A stretch of 36,527 nt of DNA from an uncultured Eudoraea sp. Lineage in GTDB: Bacteria; Bacteroidota; Bacteroidia; Flavobacteriales; Flavobacteriaceae. Location: the NCBI RefSeq assembly GCF_947258925.1, contig NZ_CAMYKG010000030.1:1-36527 (forward strand). Reading direction: 5' to 3'. Under the pieces are notes generated by a model. It worked only from the letters and a program-made list of their open reading frames with translations. It was not told where the DNA came from and searched no databases. How positions within the stretch are numbered: position 1 is the stretch's first letter; each line of letters opens with the position of its first letter. Below, piece after piece: positions 8,343-16,636 of the stretch. The position numbers and the translations under genes were made by a program.

Positions 8343-9281
8343 TTAGAAGTTGTATACCACTTCCAGATGATGACCTTTTAGCGCAGTTTTTGCTTTATCC
8401 AAATCCTGAGTAAATCCTAAAATATAGCCACCACCACCAGAACCGCATAATTTTAAATAGTAATCATTGGTTTCTATTCCGTGTTTCCAGAGGTTGTGAA
8501 ACTCTTTTGGGATCATTGGTTTAAAATGGTCAAGAACTACATTGGAGAGCTGCTTAAGATTACCAAAGAGTGATTTTACGTTACCACTTACAAAATCTTC
8601 AACACAGGCATCGGTATGTTTAATAAATTCATCCATTAAAACTTTACGAAAGCCTTCATGTTTCATCTTCTCCATAAAAATTTGAACCATAGGCGCAGTT
8701 TCTCCTGTGATTCCACTATCTAATAAAAAAACTGCTCCCTTCCCGTTCAAATTTTGGGATGGTAAACTGGTAGATTCTATATTTTCTTGTGAATTAATGA
8801 GGATAGGCAAGCTCAGATAGCTGTTTAATGGATCCAATCCGGAAGACTTACCATGAAAAAATGATTCCATTTTACCAAAAATCGTTTTGAGCTTAAGTAG
8901 TTTTTCGCGTGTAAGGTTTTCAAGTACGGTAATCTTTTCAATTGAATATTTATCATAAATTGCGGCCACCAGGGCTCCACTACTTCCAATCCCATATCCC
9001 TGGGGAATAGAGCTGTCAAAATACATCCCCCCTTCAACATCAGCCTTCAACGCATCCAGGTTAAATGATACCAATTCGGGTTCTTTATCCTGTAAGTCAC
9101 TTAAATAGTGAAAATACTTTTCCAGACTTTGGTTTGAACTCTTTGCCTTCTCAGACAAGTGATCATCCGTCTTAAGCGCACCCTTAAAGAAATTGTAGGG
9201 AATTGAAAGCCCTTTGGAATCCTTAATGATTCCGTATTCTCCAAAAAGTAAAATTTTCGAATAAAAAAGTGGTCCTTTCAT
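8343..9281 (-). CDS. mvk: Mevalonate kinase (GHMP kinase)
   Basis: Phosphorylates mevalonate (5-OH) with ATP in the mevalonate pathway. The three GHMP motifs are visible in the 312-residue protein: YSKILLFGEYGII at 7-19, the P-loop GYGIGSSGALVAA near 96-108, and KLCGSGGGGYILGF near 282-295. The segment HGKSSGLDPLNS supplies the expected catalytic Asp. Mevalonate and phosphomevalonate kinases are hard to tell apart by eye; position next to mvaD and the SSGLDP segment favour mevalonate kinase. It starts 60 nt after the mvaD stop and is followed 11 nt later by the UbiA gene, so it is likely the second gene of the operon. No phosphomevalonate kinase or HMG-CoA gene lies in the window. Confidence 0.8.
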   Translation of the reverse strand: MKGPLFYSKILLFGEYGIIKDSKGLSIPYNFFKGALKTDDHLSEKAKSSNQSLEKYFHYLSDLQDKEPELVSFNLDALKADVEGGMYFDSSIPQGYGIGSSGALVAAIYDKYSIEKITVLENLTREKLLKLKTIFGKMESFFHGKSSGLDPLNSYLSLPILINSQENIESTSLPSQNLNGKGAVFLLDSGITGETAPMVQIFMEKMKHEGFRKVLMDEFIKHTDACVEDFVSGNVKSLFGNLKQLSNVVLDHFKPMIPKEFHNLWKHGIETNDYYLKLCGSGGGGYILGFTQDLDKAKTALKGHHLEVVYNF

Positions 9282-9341
9282 CTATATTCAATTAATTATA
9301 ACTCCAAGATAAGCTGAATTGCGCCTATTCCCGGGACTAAA

Positions 9342-10424
9342 TTACAATTTTTTAGCTCCCTCCCCAATTCGGTCGCAAATATACTGCCCATTTTCACAAT
9401 ATGCAATTAGCTCATCCTTAATAAATTGATTCACTATATTTTTCTCATTGTCCGGGTAAAGTAAATGTACATTGGCCCCTGCATCCAAAGTAAAGCAGAG
9501 ATGATTTCCTGTTTCTTTTCGAAACCCCCAGATTTTCTCTATAATACTTAACGTATTAGGCTTCATCAGGATGAAGTAGGGTATACTGGTCATCATCATG
9601 GCATGCAGCGTAAGTGCCTCACTCTCTACCACCTCAATAAAATCATCAAGATTACCTTCGGCGAAAATGTCGCGTAACCTAATCAAATTATTGTGTGCCT
9701 GATGGAATCGATTTTTTGCAAACGGATGGCCGTGCATCAAATCATGGCCAACTGTGCTACTTACGCTTTTTTGCCCCTTATGGACCAGCAAAATAGTATC
9801 CTGATAACTTTTAAAAACATCTGCAACAGTGTAGGGATAAGGTATGCCATATAAATTGGTGCTGCCTTTAATTTCATTATGCTCCCCCCATTGCACAATA
9901 GTACCCTTAATACTTCTGCAAGCGCTACCGGATCCCAAACGCGCTAAAAAGGAAGCTTTTTTATAGAAATAATCCATCTCCATTTCAGGAGCCAATTGTT
10001 TTTCGATATCCATAAGGCATAAAGCCAAAGCAGCCATCCCACTGGCAGAGGAAGCAATTCCGCTACTATGCGGAAACGAGTTTGAAGTATCTATGGAAAA
10101 ATGATACTTTCTAAGAAAGGGCAGGTAATTTTCAATCCGCCTGAAGAATGTTTCAATCTTAGGTTTAAAATCTTCCCTTGGTTTTCCCTCGAAAAGCAAA
10201 TCAAATGAGAAGTCGGTAGTATCCTTTGCCAACTTGGTATATACGACTGTAGTTACAGTTCTGCACTCATCAAGTGTGAGGCTTACCGAGGCATTGGCGG
10301 GTATTTGATTTGATTTCTTTCCCCAGTATTTGACTAATGCAATATTACTCGGGGCTGTATATTGTATCCTACCTTTTTCCTTATCGTACGTATAAGATGA
10401 AGGAATAAAGTCTTTTTCTAACAT
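9342..10424 (-). CDS. mvaD: Diphosphomevalonate decarboxylase
   Basis: ATP-dependent decarboxylation of mevalonate 5-diphosphate to isopentenyl diphosphate. The 360-residue GHMP protein shows SNIALVKYWGKK near 26-37, the phosphate loop FPHSSGIASSASGMAAL near 118-134, ARLGSGSACRS near 161-171 and a late Asp in TLDAGANVHLLY, all characteristic of this enzyme rather than of the kinases. It is the first gene of a leftward operon and has a clear promoter immediately upstream (TTG-N17-TATCTTTGC). It diverges from tspO across 97 nt. Confidence 0.93.
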   Translation of the reverse strand: MLEKDFIPSSYTYDKEKGRIQYTAPSNIALVKYWGKKSNQIPANASVSLTLDECRTVTTVVYTKLAKDTTDFSFDLLFEGKPREDFKPKIETFFRRIENYLPFLRKYHFSIDTSNSFPHSSGIASSASGMAALALCLMDIEKQLAPEMEMDYFYKKASFLARLGSGSACRSIKGTIVQWGEHNEIKGSTNLYGIPYPYTVADVFKSYQDTILLVHKGQKSVSSTVGHDLMHGHPFAKNRFHQAHNNLIRLRDIFAEGNLDDFIEVVESEALTLHAMMMTSIPYFILMKPNTLSIIEKIWGFRKETGNHLCFTLDAGANVHLLYPDNEKNIVNQFIKDELIAYCENGQYICDRIGEGAKKL

Positions 10425-10440
10425 GTACCCAATAATTTGT

Positions 10441-10469
10441 GCAAAGATAGCTTTTCAGCGCTTTTGCAA
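10441..10469 (-). promoter_or_regulatory. Promoter of the mvaD operon (TTG-N17-TATCTTTGC)
   Basis: On the minus strand TTG (10469-10467) is followed after exactly 17 nt by TATCTTTGC (10449-10441), a full match to the Bacteroidota sigma-A pattern TTG-N17-20-TAnnTTTG. The element ends 16 nt before the mvaD ATG, so the leader would be very short. Confidence 0.75.
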
Positions 10470-10521
10470 TAGCCTCTCTTAAAATAAATTATTATTTTAG
10501 ATTACTTACACCTAAAACATT

Positions 10522-10995
10522 TTGAAAAAGAAGTTTACCTATATCGCCATTTCAGTATCCATATGTCTTATAATAGGCTTCTTATCGGGTTTTGCAACAC
10601 AGTCATCTGTGAATGATTGGTACCTGACACTTAATAAACCTAGTTTTAATCCCCCTAATTGGATTTTTGGCCCTGTATGGACAGTCTTATATATTCTTAT
10701 GGGAATAGCTGCAGGTCTTGTTTGGGCAAAAGGCTTCCACCATATTTGGGTAAAAACTGCACTTTATAATTTCGGATTTCAACTAATATTCAATGTACTA
10801 TGGAGTGTCGTTTTTTTTGGATTTAAAAATCCATTTTGGGCATTATTAGTTATTCTTTTTCTTTTGGCATTGATTTTATTAACCATAAAATGGTTCAACG
10901 TGGTGAGCAGGACTGCAGCATATCTTATGATCCCATATTTTCTATGGGTTTGTTTTGCTACTGTTTTAAATTATAAGATTTGGGAAATGAATTAG
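10522..10995 (+). CDS. tspO: TspO/MBR family membrane protein
   Basis: TspO proteins are five-helix membrane proteins that bind tetrapyrroles and cholesterol-like ligands and are linked to porphyrin handling and stress. The 157-residue protein has five hydrophobic segments and the family pattern: WYLTLNKPSFNPPNWIFGPV at 34-53, WTVLYILMGIAAGLVW after it, and a Trp/Asn-rich NFGFQLIFNVLWS segment. The start is TTG at 10522: an in-frame TAA lies three codons before it (10513-10515) and no ATG is available, and MKKKF is a plausible N-terminus. It diverges from mvaD and its stop overlaps the stop of the DUF1697 gene on the other strand. Confidence 0.9.
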   Translation: MKKKFTYIAISVSICLIIGFLSGFATQSSVNDWYLTLNKPSFNPPNWIFGPVWTVLYILMGIAAGLVWAKGFHHIWVKTALYNFGFQLIFNVLWSVVFFGFKNPFWALLVILFLLALILLTIKWFNVVSRTAAYLMIPYFLWVCFATVLNYKIWEMN

Positions 10996-11534
10996 TTTTT
11001 GGTTAGTTCGAGAAGTTTTAAAGCTGTTTTATGATTTCTTGCTGTTGCCTGTACACCTAGTTTTTTCTCTAATAAGTTGGTGGTGAGCTTGGCCTTACCC
11101 ATTCCACGTAGGCATTTCAGGTAGATATAATCTCTACAAATAACAAACTTTTCATTTTCAAATTTGCTCTCCTTAAACTCTGCCACGACCTCACTTTCAG
11201 GTGATTCTTTCAAAAACACATAATACATTTTGTTTAGCTCATCGTCTTTGAGCGGCTTCCACGGATTATCTCTAAGTATTTTTTCGAGTGTACTTCTCTT
11301 TAACATAATAACCGGTACAGAATAGCCATATTCATTTTCTATAGCTGCTTCTATACGTTGTTCCAATTTTTTACCATTAGATTCTTCACTGCAAAAAATG
11401 ATATTGCCGCTTTGGATATAGGACGTAACCTCTGTAAAACCCAATGTGCCAAAGAGAACTCTCAAATCTGCCATAATTATTTTGTACCGGCCACCTACAT
11501 TGATTCCTCGTAACAAGGCAATATATTTATGCAT
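10992..11534 (-). CDS. DUF1697 family protein
   Basis: A 180-residue soluble protein with the DUF1697 signature YIALLRGINVGG at 4-15 and SYIQSGNIIF around 38-47, plus a basic C-terminus (ARNHKTALKLLELTKN). The family has no established biochemical role that I can state. It is a single-gene unit, divergent from glpK across 123 nt and convergent with tspO, with the two stop codons overlapping, so no terminator can fit between them. Confidence 0.85.
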   Translation of the reverse strand: MHKYIALLRGINVGGRYKIIMADLRVLFGTLGFTEVTSYIQSGNIIFCSEESNGKKLEQRIEAAIENEYGYSVPVIMLKRSTLEKILRDNPWKPLKDDELNKMYYVFLKESPESEVVAEFKESKFENEKFVICRDYIYLKCLRGMGKAKLTTNLLEKKLGVQATARNHKTALKLLELTKN

Positions 11535-11657
11535 ATTAAAGTCTCTTTTAAAAGGATTAGAATGAAAGCGCCGATGAAATTAACCAATTATGTTATGTAA
11601 AATAAATCAATTACATTTAATCCTTGTCATTCTTATTCTGTCTAACTTTTTGACCAT

Positions 11658-13148
11658 ATGGAATCTTATATTCTGGCTTTTGATCAGGGCACAACAAGCT
11701 GCAGAGCCCTAATTTTTGATAAATCAGGTAATATAATTTCTACTTCCCAGAAAGAATTTGCACAGCATTTTCCAAAACCGGGTTGGGTGGAGCATGATGC
11801 GATGGAAATCTGGGCGACCCAGTTGTCCATTGCCGCTGAAGCCGTAACAAAAAAAGGGCTAAATGCCGCGGACATCGCTGCTATAGGGATTACGAATCAA
11901 CGTGAAACTGTAGTTGTCTGGGATAAAAATACAGGGAAACCAGTCTATAATGCCATCGTCTGGCAGGACAAAAGAACTGCCGAATTTTGTGACTTACTAA
12001 AGCGTAAAGGAAAATCCAAATGGATACGCAAAAAAACAGGTTTGGTCATTGATTCATATTTTTCTGGTACTAAAGTCAAATGGATATTGGACAATGTGGA
12101 AGGAGCCCGTGAAAGAGCGGAGGCCGGGGATTTAATCATGGGTACAATAGATACCTGGCTTATTTGGAATATGACCAAAGGTGCCTTACATATTACAGAT
12201 CCTACCAATGCCTGCAGAACACTATTATTCAATATCAATACCCTGGAATGGGATGATGAGCTATTAGAATTATTTACTATTCCAAAAAGTATGTTGCCAG
12301 ACGTTAAGCAATCCAGTGAAATTTATGGGCATACTGCCCCGGGCTTATTCGCTGCCAGCATTCCCATATCGGGTATTGCGGGAGATCAGCAAGCTGCATT
12401 GTTCGGGCAGATGTGTACAAAACAGGGCATGGTAAAAAACACTTATGGCACAGGATGTTTTATGCTGATGAATATTGGTGATAAACCAATAGTATCAGAA
12501 AACAATCTCCTTACTTCGGTGGGCTGGCAAATTAATGGAAAAACCGAATATATCCTGGAAGGAAGCATTTTCATTGCGGGGGCTGTAGTGCAATGGCTAA
12601 GAGACAGTTTAAAGATTATCAATACTGCCGCAGAAGTGGAAAAACTGGCTGGATCTGTTCCGGATACCGGCGGGGTGTATTTTGTCCCGGCATTTGCCGG
12701 ACTGGGAGCTCCGCATTGGAATCAGCATGCTCAGGGCACTATTTTTGGTTTAACCCGGGGAAGTACCGATGCACATATTGCAAGGGCGGCTTTAGAGTCT
12801 ATCGCCTTTCAGACAATGGATATTTTGAAGGCTATGGAAGCAGACTCCGGAATATCTATCAAAGAATTGCGAGTTGATGGAGGAGCTACAGTCAACAATT
12901 TACTAATGCAATTTCAGGCAGACGTTTTAAACACCATCACGGTAAGGCCAAAAATTGTGGAAACCACAGTAATGGGTGCTGCTTTTCTGGCGGGACTGGC
13001 CGTTGGTTATTGGAATAATCTGGATGAAATTCAGGAGATTTGGCAAACCGATGTGCATTTTACACCTACTGAAGACCGGGATACAATCAACAAACATATA
13101 GAAGGCTGGTATAAAGCTATAGGAGCCTTGGAATTCTGGACTAAATAA
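11658..13148 (+). CDS. glpK: Glycerol kinase
   Basis: FGGY-family kinase that makes glycerol-3-phosphate from glycerol. The 496 residues match the usual GlpK length. Seen: [14 protein letters not shown] at 8-21 (phosphate 1), the glycerol-binding region NQRET around 77-81 and WQDKRT near 103-108, [13 protein letters not shown] near 237-249 and the adenosine motif DGGATVNN near 412-419. It is followed 19 nt later by the aquaglyceroporin gene. No glpD is in the window, so the fate of glycerol-3-phosphate depends on genes elsewhere. Xylulokinase is excluded by the GlpK-specific W-x-E-H and RTTRA-like segments. Confidence 0.96.
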   Translation: MESYILAFDQGTTSCRALIFDKSGNIISTSQKEFAQHFPKPGWVEHDAMEIWATQLSIAAEAVTKKGLNAADIAAIGITNQRETVVVWDKNTGKPVYNAIVWQDKRTAEFCDLLKRKGKSKWIRKKTGLVIDSYFSGTKVKWILDNVEGARERAEAGDLIMGTIDTWLIWNMTKGALHITDPTNACRTLLFNINTLEWDDELLELFTIPKSMLPDVKQSSEIYGHTAPGLFAASIPISGIAGDQQAALFGQMCTKQGMVKNTYGTGCFMLMNIGDKPIVSENNLLTSVGWQINGKTEYILEGSIFIAGAVVQWLRDSLKIINTAAEVEKLAGSVPDTGGVYFVPAFAGLGAPHWNQHAQGTIFGLTRGSTDAHIARAALESIAFQTMDILKAMEADSGISIKELRVDGGATVNNLLMQFQADVLNTITVRPKIVETTVMGAAFLAGLAVGYWNNLDEIQEIWQTDVHFTPTEDRDTINKHIEGWYKAIGALEFWTK

Positions 13149-13167
13149 GCTAAAACTATCTTTATAT

Positions 13168-13902
13168 ATGACACCATTTATAGCTGAATTAATAGGTACA
13201 TTTTTATTAATCTTACTAGGATGTGGAGTTGTTGCCAATGTCGTTCTGAAGGACACTAAGGGACACAATAGCGGATGGATTGTAATTACAACTGGCTGGG
13301 CCTTAGCAGTATACATTGGAGTACTCGTTGCTGCTCCCTATAGCGGGGCTCATATTAATCCCGCTGTTAGTATAGCCCTTGCTGCAGCCGGAGAATTTGC
13401 ATGGGACCTGGTCCCATCTTACCTTTTGGCTCAATTAATTGGCGCCATTCTTGGTGCCACTTTGGTTTGGCTGATTTATAAAGACCATTTTGACCGAACA
13501 GAAGAACAAAGTTCCAAACTAGGAGTCTTCAGTACTATTCCGGCCATCCGAAATACATTTCCAAATCTACTTGGGGAAATTTCCGGGACTTTTGTCCTGG
13601 TATTTGCAGTTCTCTTCTTTACAGATGCTACTATTTTGGATTCGGATGAGGTAATTGGTTTAGGTTCACTGGGTGCCTTACCCGTAGCTTTGGTTGTTTG
13701 GGGTATTGGCTTATGTTTGGGAGGGACTACAGGTTACGCTATTAACCCGGCAAGGGACCTTGGTCCGAGAATTACGCATGCTCTGGCTCCTATCAAAAAT
13801 AAAGGGAAAAACGATTGGTCTTATTCATGGATTCCCATAATTGGACCCATTTTAGGGGGTATAGTTGCTGCTTTTCTTTACCTGGCCTTACCAACGATTT
13901 AA
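13168..13902 (+). CDS. glpF: Glycerol uptake facilitator (MIP family aquaglyceroporin)
   Basis: Six-helix channel passing glycerol through the cytoplasmic membrane. The two half-helix motifs are NPA at residues 64-66 (AHINPAVS) and NPA at 193-195 followed by R196 and D197 (GYAINPARDLGPR). Asp directly after the selectivity Arg is a mark of glycerol-conducting channels rather than pure water channels. The length of 244 residues is normal, with no signal peptide. It forms an operon with glpK, which traps glycerol by phosphorylation. It is convergent with the flavoprotein gene, with only 8 nt between stops. Confidence 0.94.
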   Translation: MTPFIAELIGTFLLILLGCGVVANVVLKDTKGHNSGWIVITTGWALAVYIGVLVAAPYSGAHINPAVSIALAAAGEFAWDLVPSYLLAQLIGAILGATLVWLIYKDHFDRTEEQSSKLGVFSTIPAIRNTFPNLLGEISGTFVLVFAVLFFTDATILDSDEVIGLGSLGALPVALVVWGIGLCLGGTTGYAINPARDLGPRITHALAPIKNKGKNDWSYSWIPIIGPILGGIVAAFLYLALPTI

Positions 13903-13910
13903 ATAAATAA

Positions 13911-15200
13911 TTATGTGGACTCCACAATGGCCCGGGCAGCAATTGCCGCTCCGGTCCAGGCATTCTGAAAATTGAAACCCCCGGTTATGGCATCGATATT
14001 TAATACTTCACCCGCTAAATACACATTTGGAAGGATTTTGCTCTCGAAAGTCTTAAAGTTTATCTCTTTCAGATCCACACCACCTGCGGTAACGAACTCT
14101 TCTTTAAAAGTGCTCTTTCCTTCAACATTGAATTCTGAAGCTGTTATAAACTGACCGAGCCTATCAAGCTGCAGACCGGATACATCAGCCCATTTTAGAT
14201 CCCTGGCCATATCTGATGCCAGAACCAATTTCCCCCATAACCTTGCAGGTATATCAATGGCCTTTGTTTTGTAAATTGTTTTTTTGGGTTCTAAATGTTT
14301 TATCTTATTAAACAGAGATAAAAGCCCCTGTTTATGATATTCAGGTAACCAATTGACCCTTATCCTAAATCTGTAATTACATTCATTTAATACTAATGCT
14401 GCCTGAGCAGAAAGTCTTAATACAACCGGGCCACTCAGACCCCAGTGTGTGATAAGAACAGGACCCTCGGAAACTAAACTCGGACTTCCTTGTTTTCTGG
14501 TGATAAATTTAGACTTAATATCTTCTGACATATTATGCCTGGGTAAAAGTTCTATCCTGGCCGGGGTACTCAAACCCTGTATTCCGTTAATTCTATTGTC
14601 TTTAATATTAAATGTAAACAAAGAAGGCACCGGTGGCACTATCGTATGCCCCAGTTGCTCCAATAATTGCCACATTTTTGTGCTGCTCCCGGTAGCGATA
14701 ACAATCTTTTTAGCCTGATATGTTTTTTTAACCGATTGTACCTGCCAGCCTAACTCTTCCGTCGATTTATCATCTTCGTTCGGAATTAGCTTTATTACTG
14801 AACTACCTTTCAATAGGGTTACGCCATATTTTTCGATTTCCTCCAAAAAACAATCAATAATCGTCTGAGAGGAATTAGTAACAGGGAACATTCTGCCGTC
14901 CGATTCAGTTTTTATGGGTATGCCACGTTTTTTAAAAAACTGTATGGTATCAACAGGCGAATATTTGTGGAATGGTCCTAAAAGTTCTTTTTCGCCCCTA
15001 GGATAGTTTTTAACCAATAGGGATGGATCAAACTCTGCATGGGTAACGTTACAACGTCCACCGCCAGATACTTTTACTTTGGAGAGCACCTTTTTACCTC
15101 GTTCAAGGATAGCAATTTTAAGCGTAGGATCTGCTTCCGCAATGTGAATTGCACAATAAAATCCTGCAGCGCCTCCCCCTATTACAATTACGTCATACAT
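13911..15200 (-). CDS. HI0933/YhiN-family FAD-dependent flavoprotein
   Basis: A 429-residue predicted oxidoreductase of the HI0933 family. The N-terminal Rossmann motif is VIGGGAAGFYCA at 5-16, followed by KVSGGGRCNVTH near 42-53, which is diagnostic for this family, and a C-terminal FAD-contact segment with GGVDLKEIN and LAGEVLNIDAITGGFNFQNAW. The physiological substrate of the family is not established. The ATG overlaps the stop of the GDPD gene (TAATG), so the two are translationally coupled. Confidence 0.88.
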   Translation of the reverse strand: MYDVIVIGGGAAGFYCAIHIAEADPTLKIAILERGKKVLSKVKVSGGGRCNVTHAEFDPSLLVKNYPRGEKELLGPFHKYSPVDTIQFFKKRGIPIKTESDGRMFPVTNSSQTIIDCFLEEIEKYGVTLLKGSSVIKLIPNEDDKSTEELGWQVQSVKKTYQAKKIVIATGSSTKMWQLLEQLGHTIVPPVPSLFTFNIKDNRINGIQGLSTPARIELLPRHNMSEDIKSKFITRKQGSPSLVSEGPVLITHWGLSGPVVLRLSAQAALVLNECNYRFRIRVNWLPEYHKQGLLSLFNKIKHLEPKKTIYKTKAIDIPARLWGKLVLASDMARDLKWADVSGLQLDRLGQFITASEFNVEGKSTFKEEFVTAGGVDLKEINFKTFESKILPNVYLAGEVLNIDAITGGFNFQNAWTGAAIAARAIVEST

Positions 15201-15946
15201 TATTGGATCCTTTCAGGGTAATCAGTAAAAATACCATCAACACCCAATGCCCGTATTCTTGAAATTTCTTCTGAATCGTTTACTGTCCATGTAAAAATTT
15301 TAAATCCCTCACTTTTAATTTTTAAGACATTTGCTTTGTTCAGCCTAAGATAATGGGGGTTTATGGCCACGGCACTAATTTCTTTGCCAAAAGCAAGGGC
15401 ATTTAGAGGATCCCCATCTGTAAGTACCGCAATTTCAATATCCCTGTTTAAATTTCTTATGGCGGTTAATTCTTCCCATTTAAAACTGGAAATTACAAAA
15501 TCATCTAAGGTCCAACCTGCATTTTCAATATAGCTATTAACTATATCCATAACACCTGCTGCGGTACCCGATCCTTTGAGCTCAATATTCAGGCGTACTT
15601 TTTTATTTATTAAGTCTAAGACCTCGGTTAGCAATGGAATTTTATGATCCCCTTTGACATTCAAATCTTTAACCGCTTTTAAATCCATGCTTTCAATGGC
15701 ACCACTGCCATCTGTTAGGAGATCAACTTTGTCATCATGAAAAACAACTATTTCACCACTCGAAATTTTAAAAACATCTATTTCTATCATATCTACCCCG
15801 AGGTCTAAAGCTTTTTGAACTGAAGAAAGGGTATTCTCCGTTTCATGGCCCATGGCTCCCCTATGTCCTATGGTAATCAAAGTGTTACTCTTCTCTTTAC
15901 AATTCATAGCAGAAAGTATAAGTACAGCTATTAGTAATCTTTTCAT
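15200..15946 (-). CDS. Glycerophosphodiester phosphodiesterase lipoprotein
   Basis: Hydrolyses glycerophosphodiesters to glycerol-3-phosphate and an alcohol. ATG 15946 (MKRLLIAVLILSAMNC) gives a proper lipoprotein signal peptide with lipobox cysteine at 16; the longer in-frame start at 15955 is TTG. Catalytic features of the GDPD TIM barrel are visible: GHRGAMGHETENT (catalytic His and Arg), MIEIDVF (Glu-x-Asp metal ligands) and VFHDDKVD (second His). A Glu and a Lys follow in NIELKG and the C-terminus has FTWTVND. At 248 residues it is a complete domain. Being a lipoprotein it should act at the periplasmic or outer-membrane face, and may feed the glycerol genes next to it, though it lies on the other strand. 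Confidence 0.92.
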   Translation of the reverse strand: MKRLLIAVLILSAMNCKEKSNTLITIGHRGAMGHETENTLSSVQKALDLGVDMIEIDVFKISSGEIVVFHDDKVDLLTDGSGAIESMDLKAVKDLNVKGDHKIPLLTEVLDLINKKVRLNIELKGSGTAAGVMDIVNSYIENAGWTLDDFVISSFKWEELTAIRNLNRDIEIAVLTDGDPLNALAFGKEISAVAINPHYLRLNKANVLKIKSEGFKIFTWTVNDSEEISRIRALGVDGIFTDYPERIQ

Positions 15947-15967
15947 GAAGTTCAATTTTTAATTTCT

Positions 15968-15998
15968 CAAAAATACAAATGATAGATAGATAATTCAA
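15968..15998 (-). promoter_or_regulatory. Candidate promoter of the GDPD-flavoprotein operon
   Basis: On the minus strand TTG (15998-15996), then 20 nt, then TATTTTTG (15975-15968), matching TTG-N17-20-TAnnTTTG, ending 21 nt before ATG 15946. The surrounding DNA is very AT-rich, so chance matches are more likely here. Confidence 0.5.
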
Positions 15999-16134
15999 TT
16001 TAAGACAGTTTATTATTATTCTATTAAATTTGTTATTTAAATATGCTTATACTAATTTTTAACATAATTATTTATATTATTCTTATTTTTTTATTGTTTT
16101 TCTTGCATTATAAATAAACTAAAATTTAGAAACT

Positions 16135-16563
16135 ATGTTTACCAAACAAAATTTATTGGCAACCCTTGCCGGATTTGCAGTCATGTTTGTCCTGGGCTAT
16201 GTAATCTGGGGGTTTGCTGCAGCAGATTTCTTTGAATCTCATTCCCTAAATGAGATCATGAAGGACCCACCTGAAATGCTTCTTCTTGCTATCAGTAACA
16301 TTATCGCAGTATTTGCACTTAGCACCATTTATGGCAAATGGGCGAGAGGGATACATAATACAGGTCAAGGATTTAAATTCGGCATCTGGATTGGAATTTT
16401 TACTGGTCTCGGATTAGGCCTGCTAAGTCAATCTACAACCGAATTAATGGATATGACCGGACAAATAGTAGAGGCTATTTTAGAAATTGTTTTTTATGGT
16501 ATCATTGGAGCAGTAATTGCTCTGGTGTACAAAGCAACAGCACCAAAAACAACGACAACCTAA
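16135..16563 (+). CDS. Small four-helix membrane protein, function unknown
   Basis: I do not recognise the family. The 142-residue protein has four hydrophobic segments at about 8-28, 47-67, 81-100 and 112-133, a charged periplasmic or cytoplasmic loop (SHSLNEIMKDPPE) after the first, a glycine-rich third helix (GIWIGIFTGLGLGLL), and a threonine-rich tail. The first helix MFTKQNLLATLAGF lacks a signal peptidase site. It is flanked on the left by about 180 nt of very AT-rich DNA and on the right by a likely bidirectional terminator, so it is probably transcribed alone. A loose promoter match (TTG 16030-16032, N20, TAATTTTT) lies upstream, with the final base off consensus. Confidence 0.75.
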   Translation: MFTKQNLLATLAGFAVMFVLGYVIWGFAAADFFESHSLNEIMKDPPEMLLLAISNIIAVFALSTIYGKWARGIHNTGQGFKFGIWIGIFTGLGLGLLSQSTTELMDMTGQIVEAILEIVFYGIIGAVIALVYKATAPKTTTT

Positions 16564-16569
16564 AAAGAG

Positions 16570-16627
16570 GTAAAGGTGAATTCGCAAATCCGGTGCACTT
16601 AGTTTTAAGTAGCGGATTCATCTTTAT
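16570..16627. terminator. Bidirectional terminator between convergent genes
   Basis: A 16 bp imperfect stem pairs 16570-16585 with 16612-16627 (three G-T wobbles, no mismatches) around a 26 nt loop. The arms begin with AAA on one side and end with TTT on the other, so it can work in both directions. It lies exactly between the ends of the membrane protein gene and the leftward GH13 gene. Confidence 0.5.
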
Positions 16628-16636
16628 TCCTATCCT

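Noticed and set aside
11945..12238. Open frame on the minus strand within glpK
   Set aside because: It lies wholly inside a well-supported glycerol kinase, resembles no family, and has the residue mix of an antisense shadow.
16009..16134. A small RNA gene in the AT-rich stretch before the membrane protein
   Set aside because: No stem with a T run and no strong promoter pair; AT richness alone explains what is seen.
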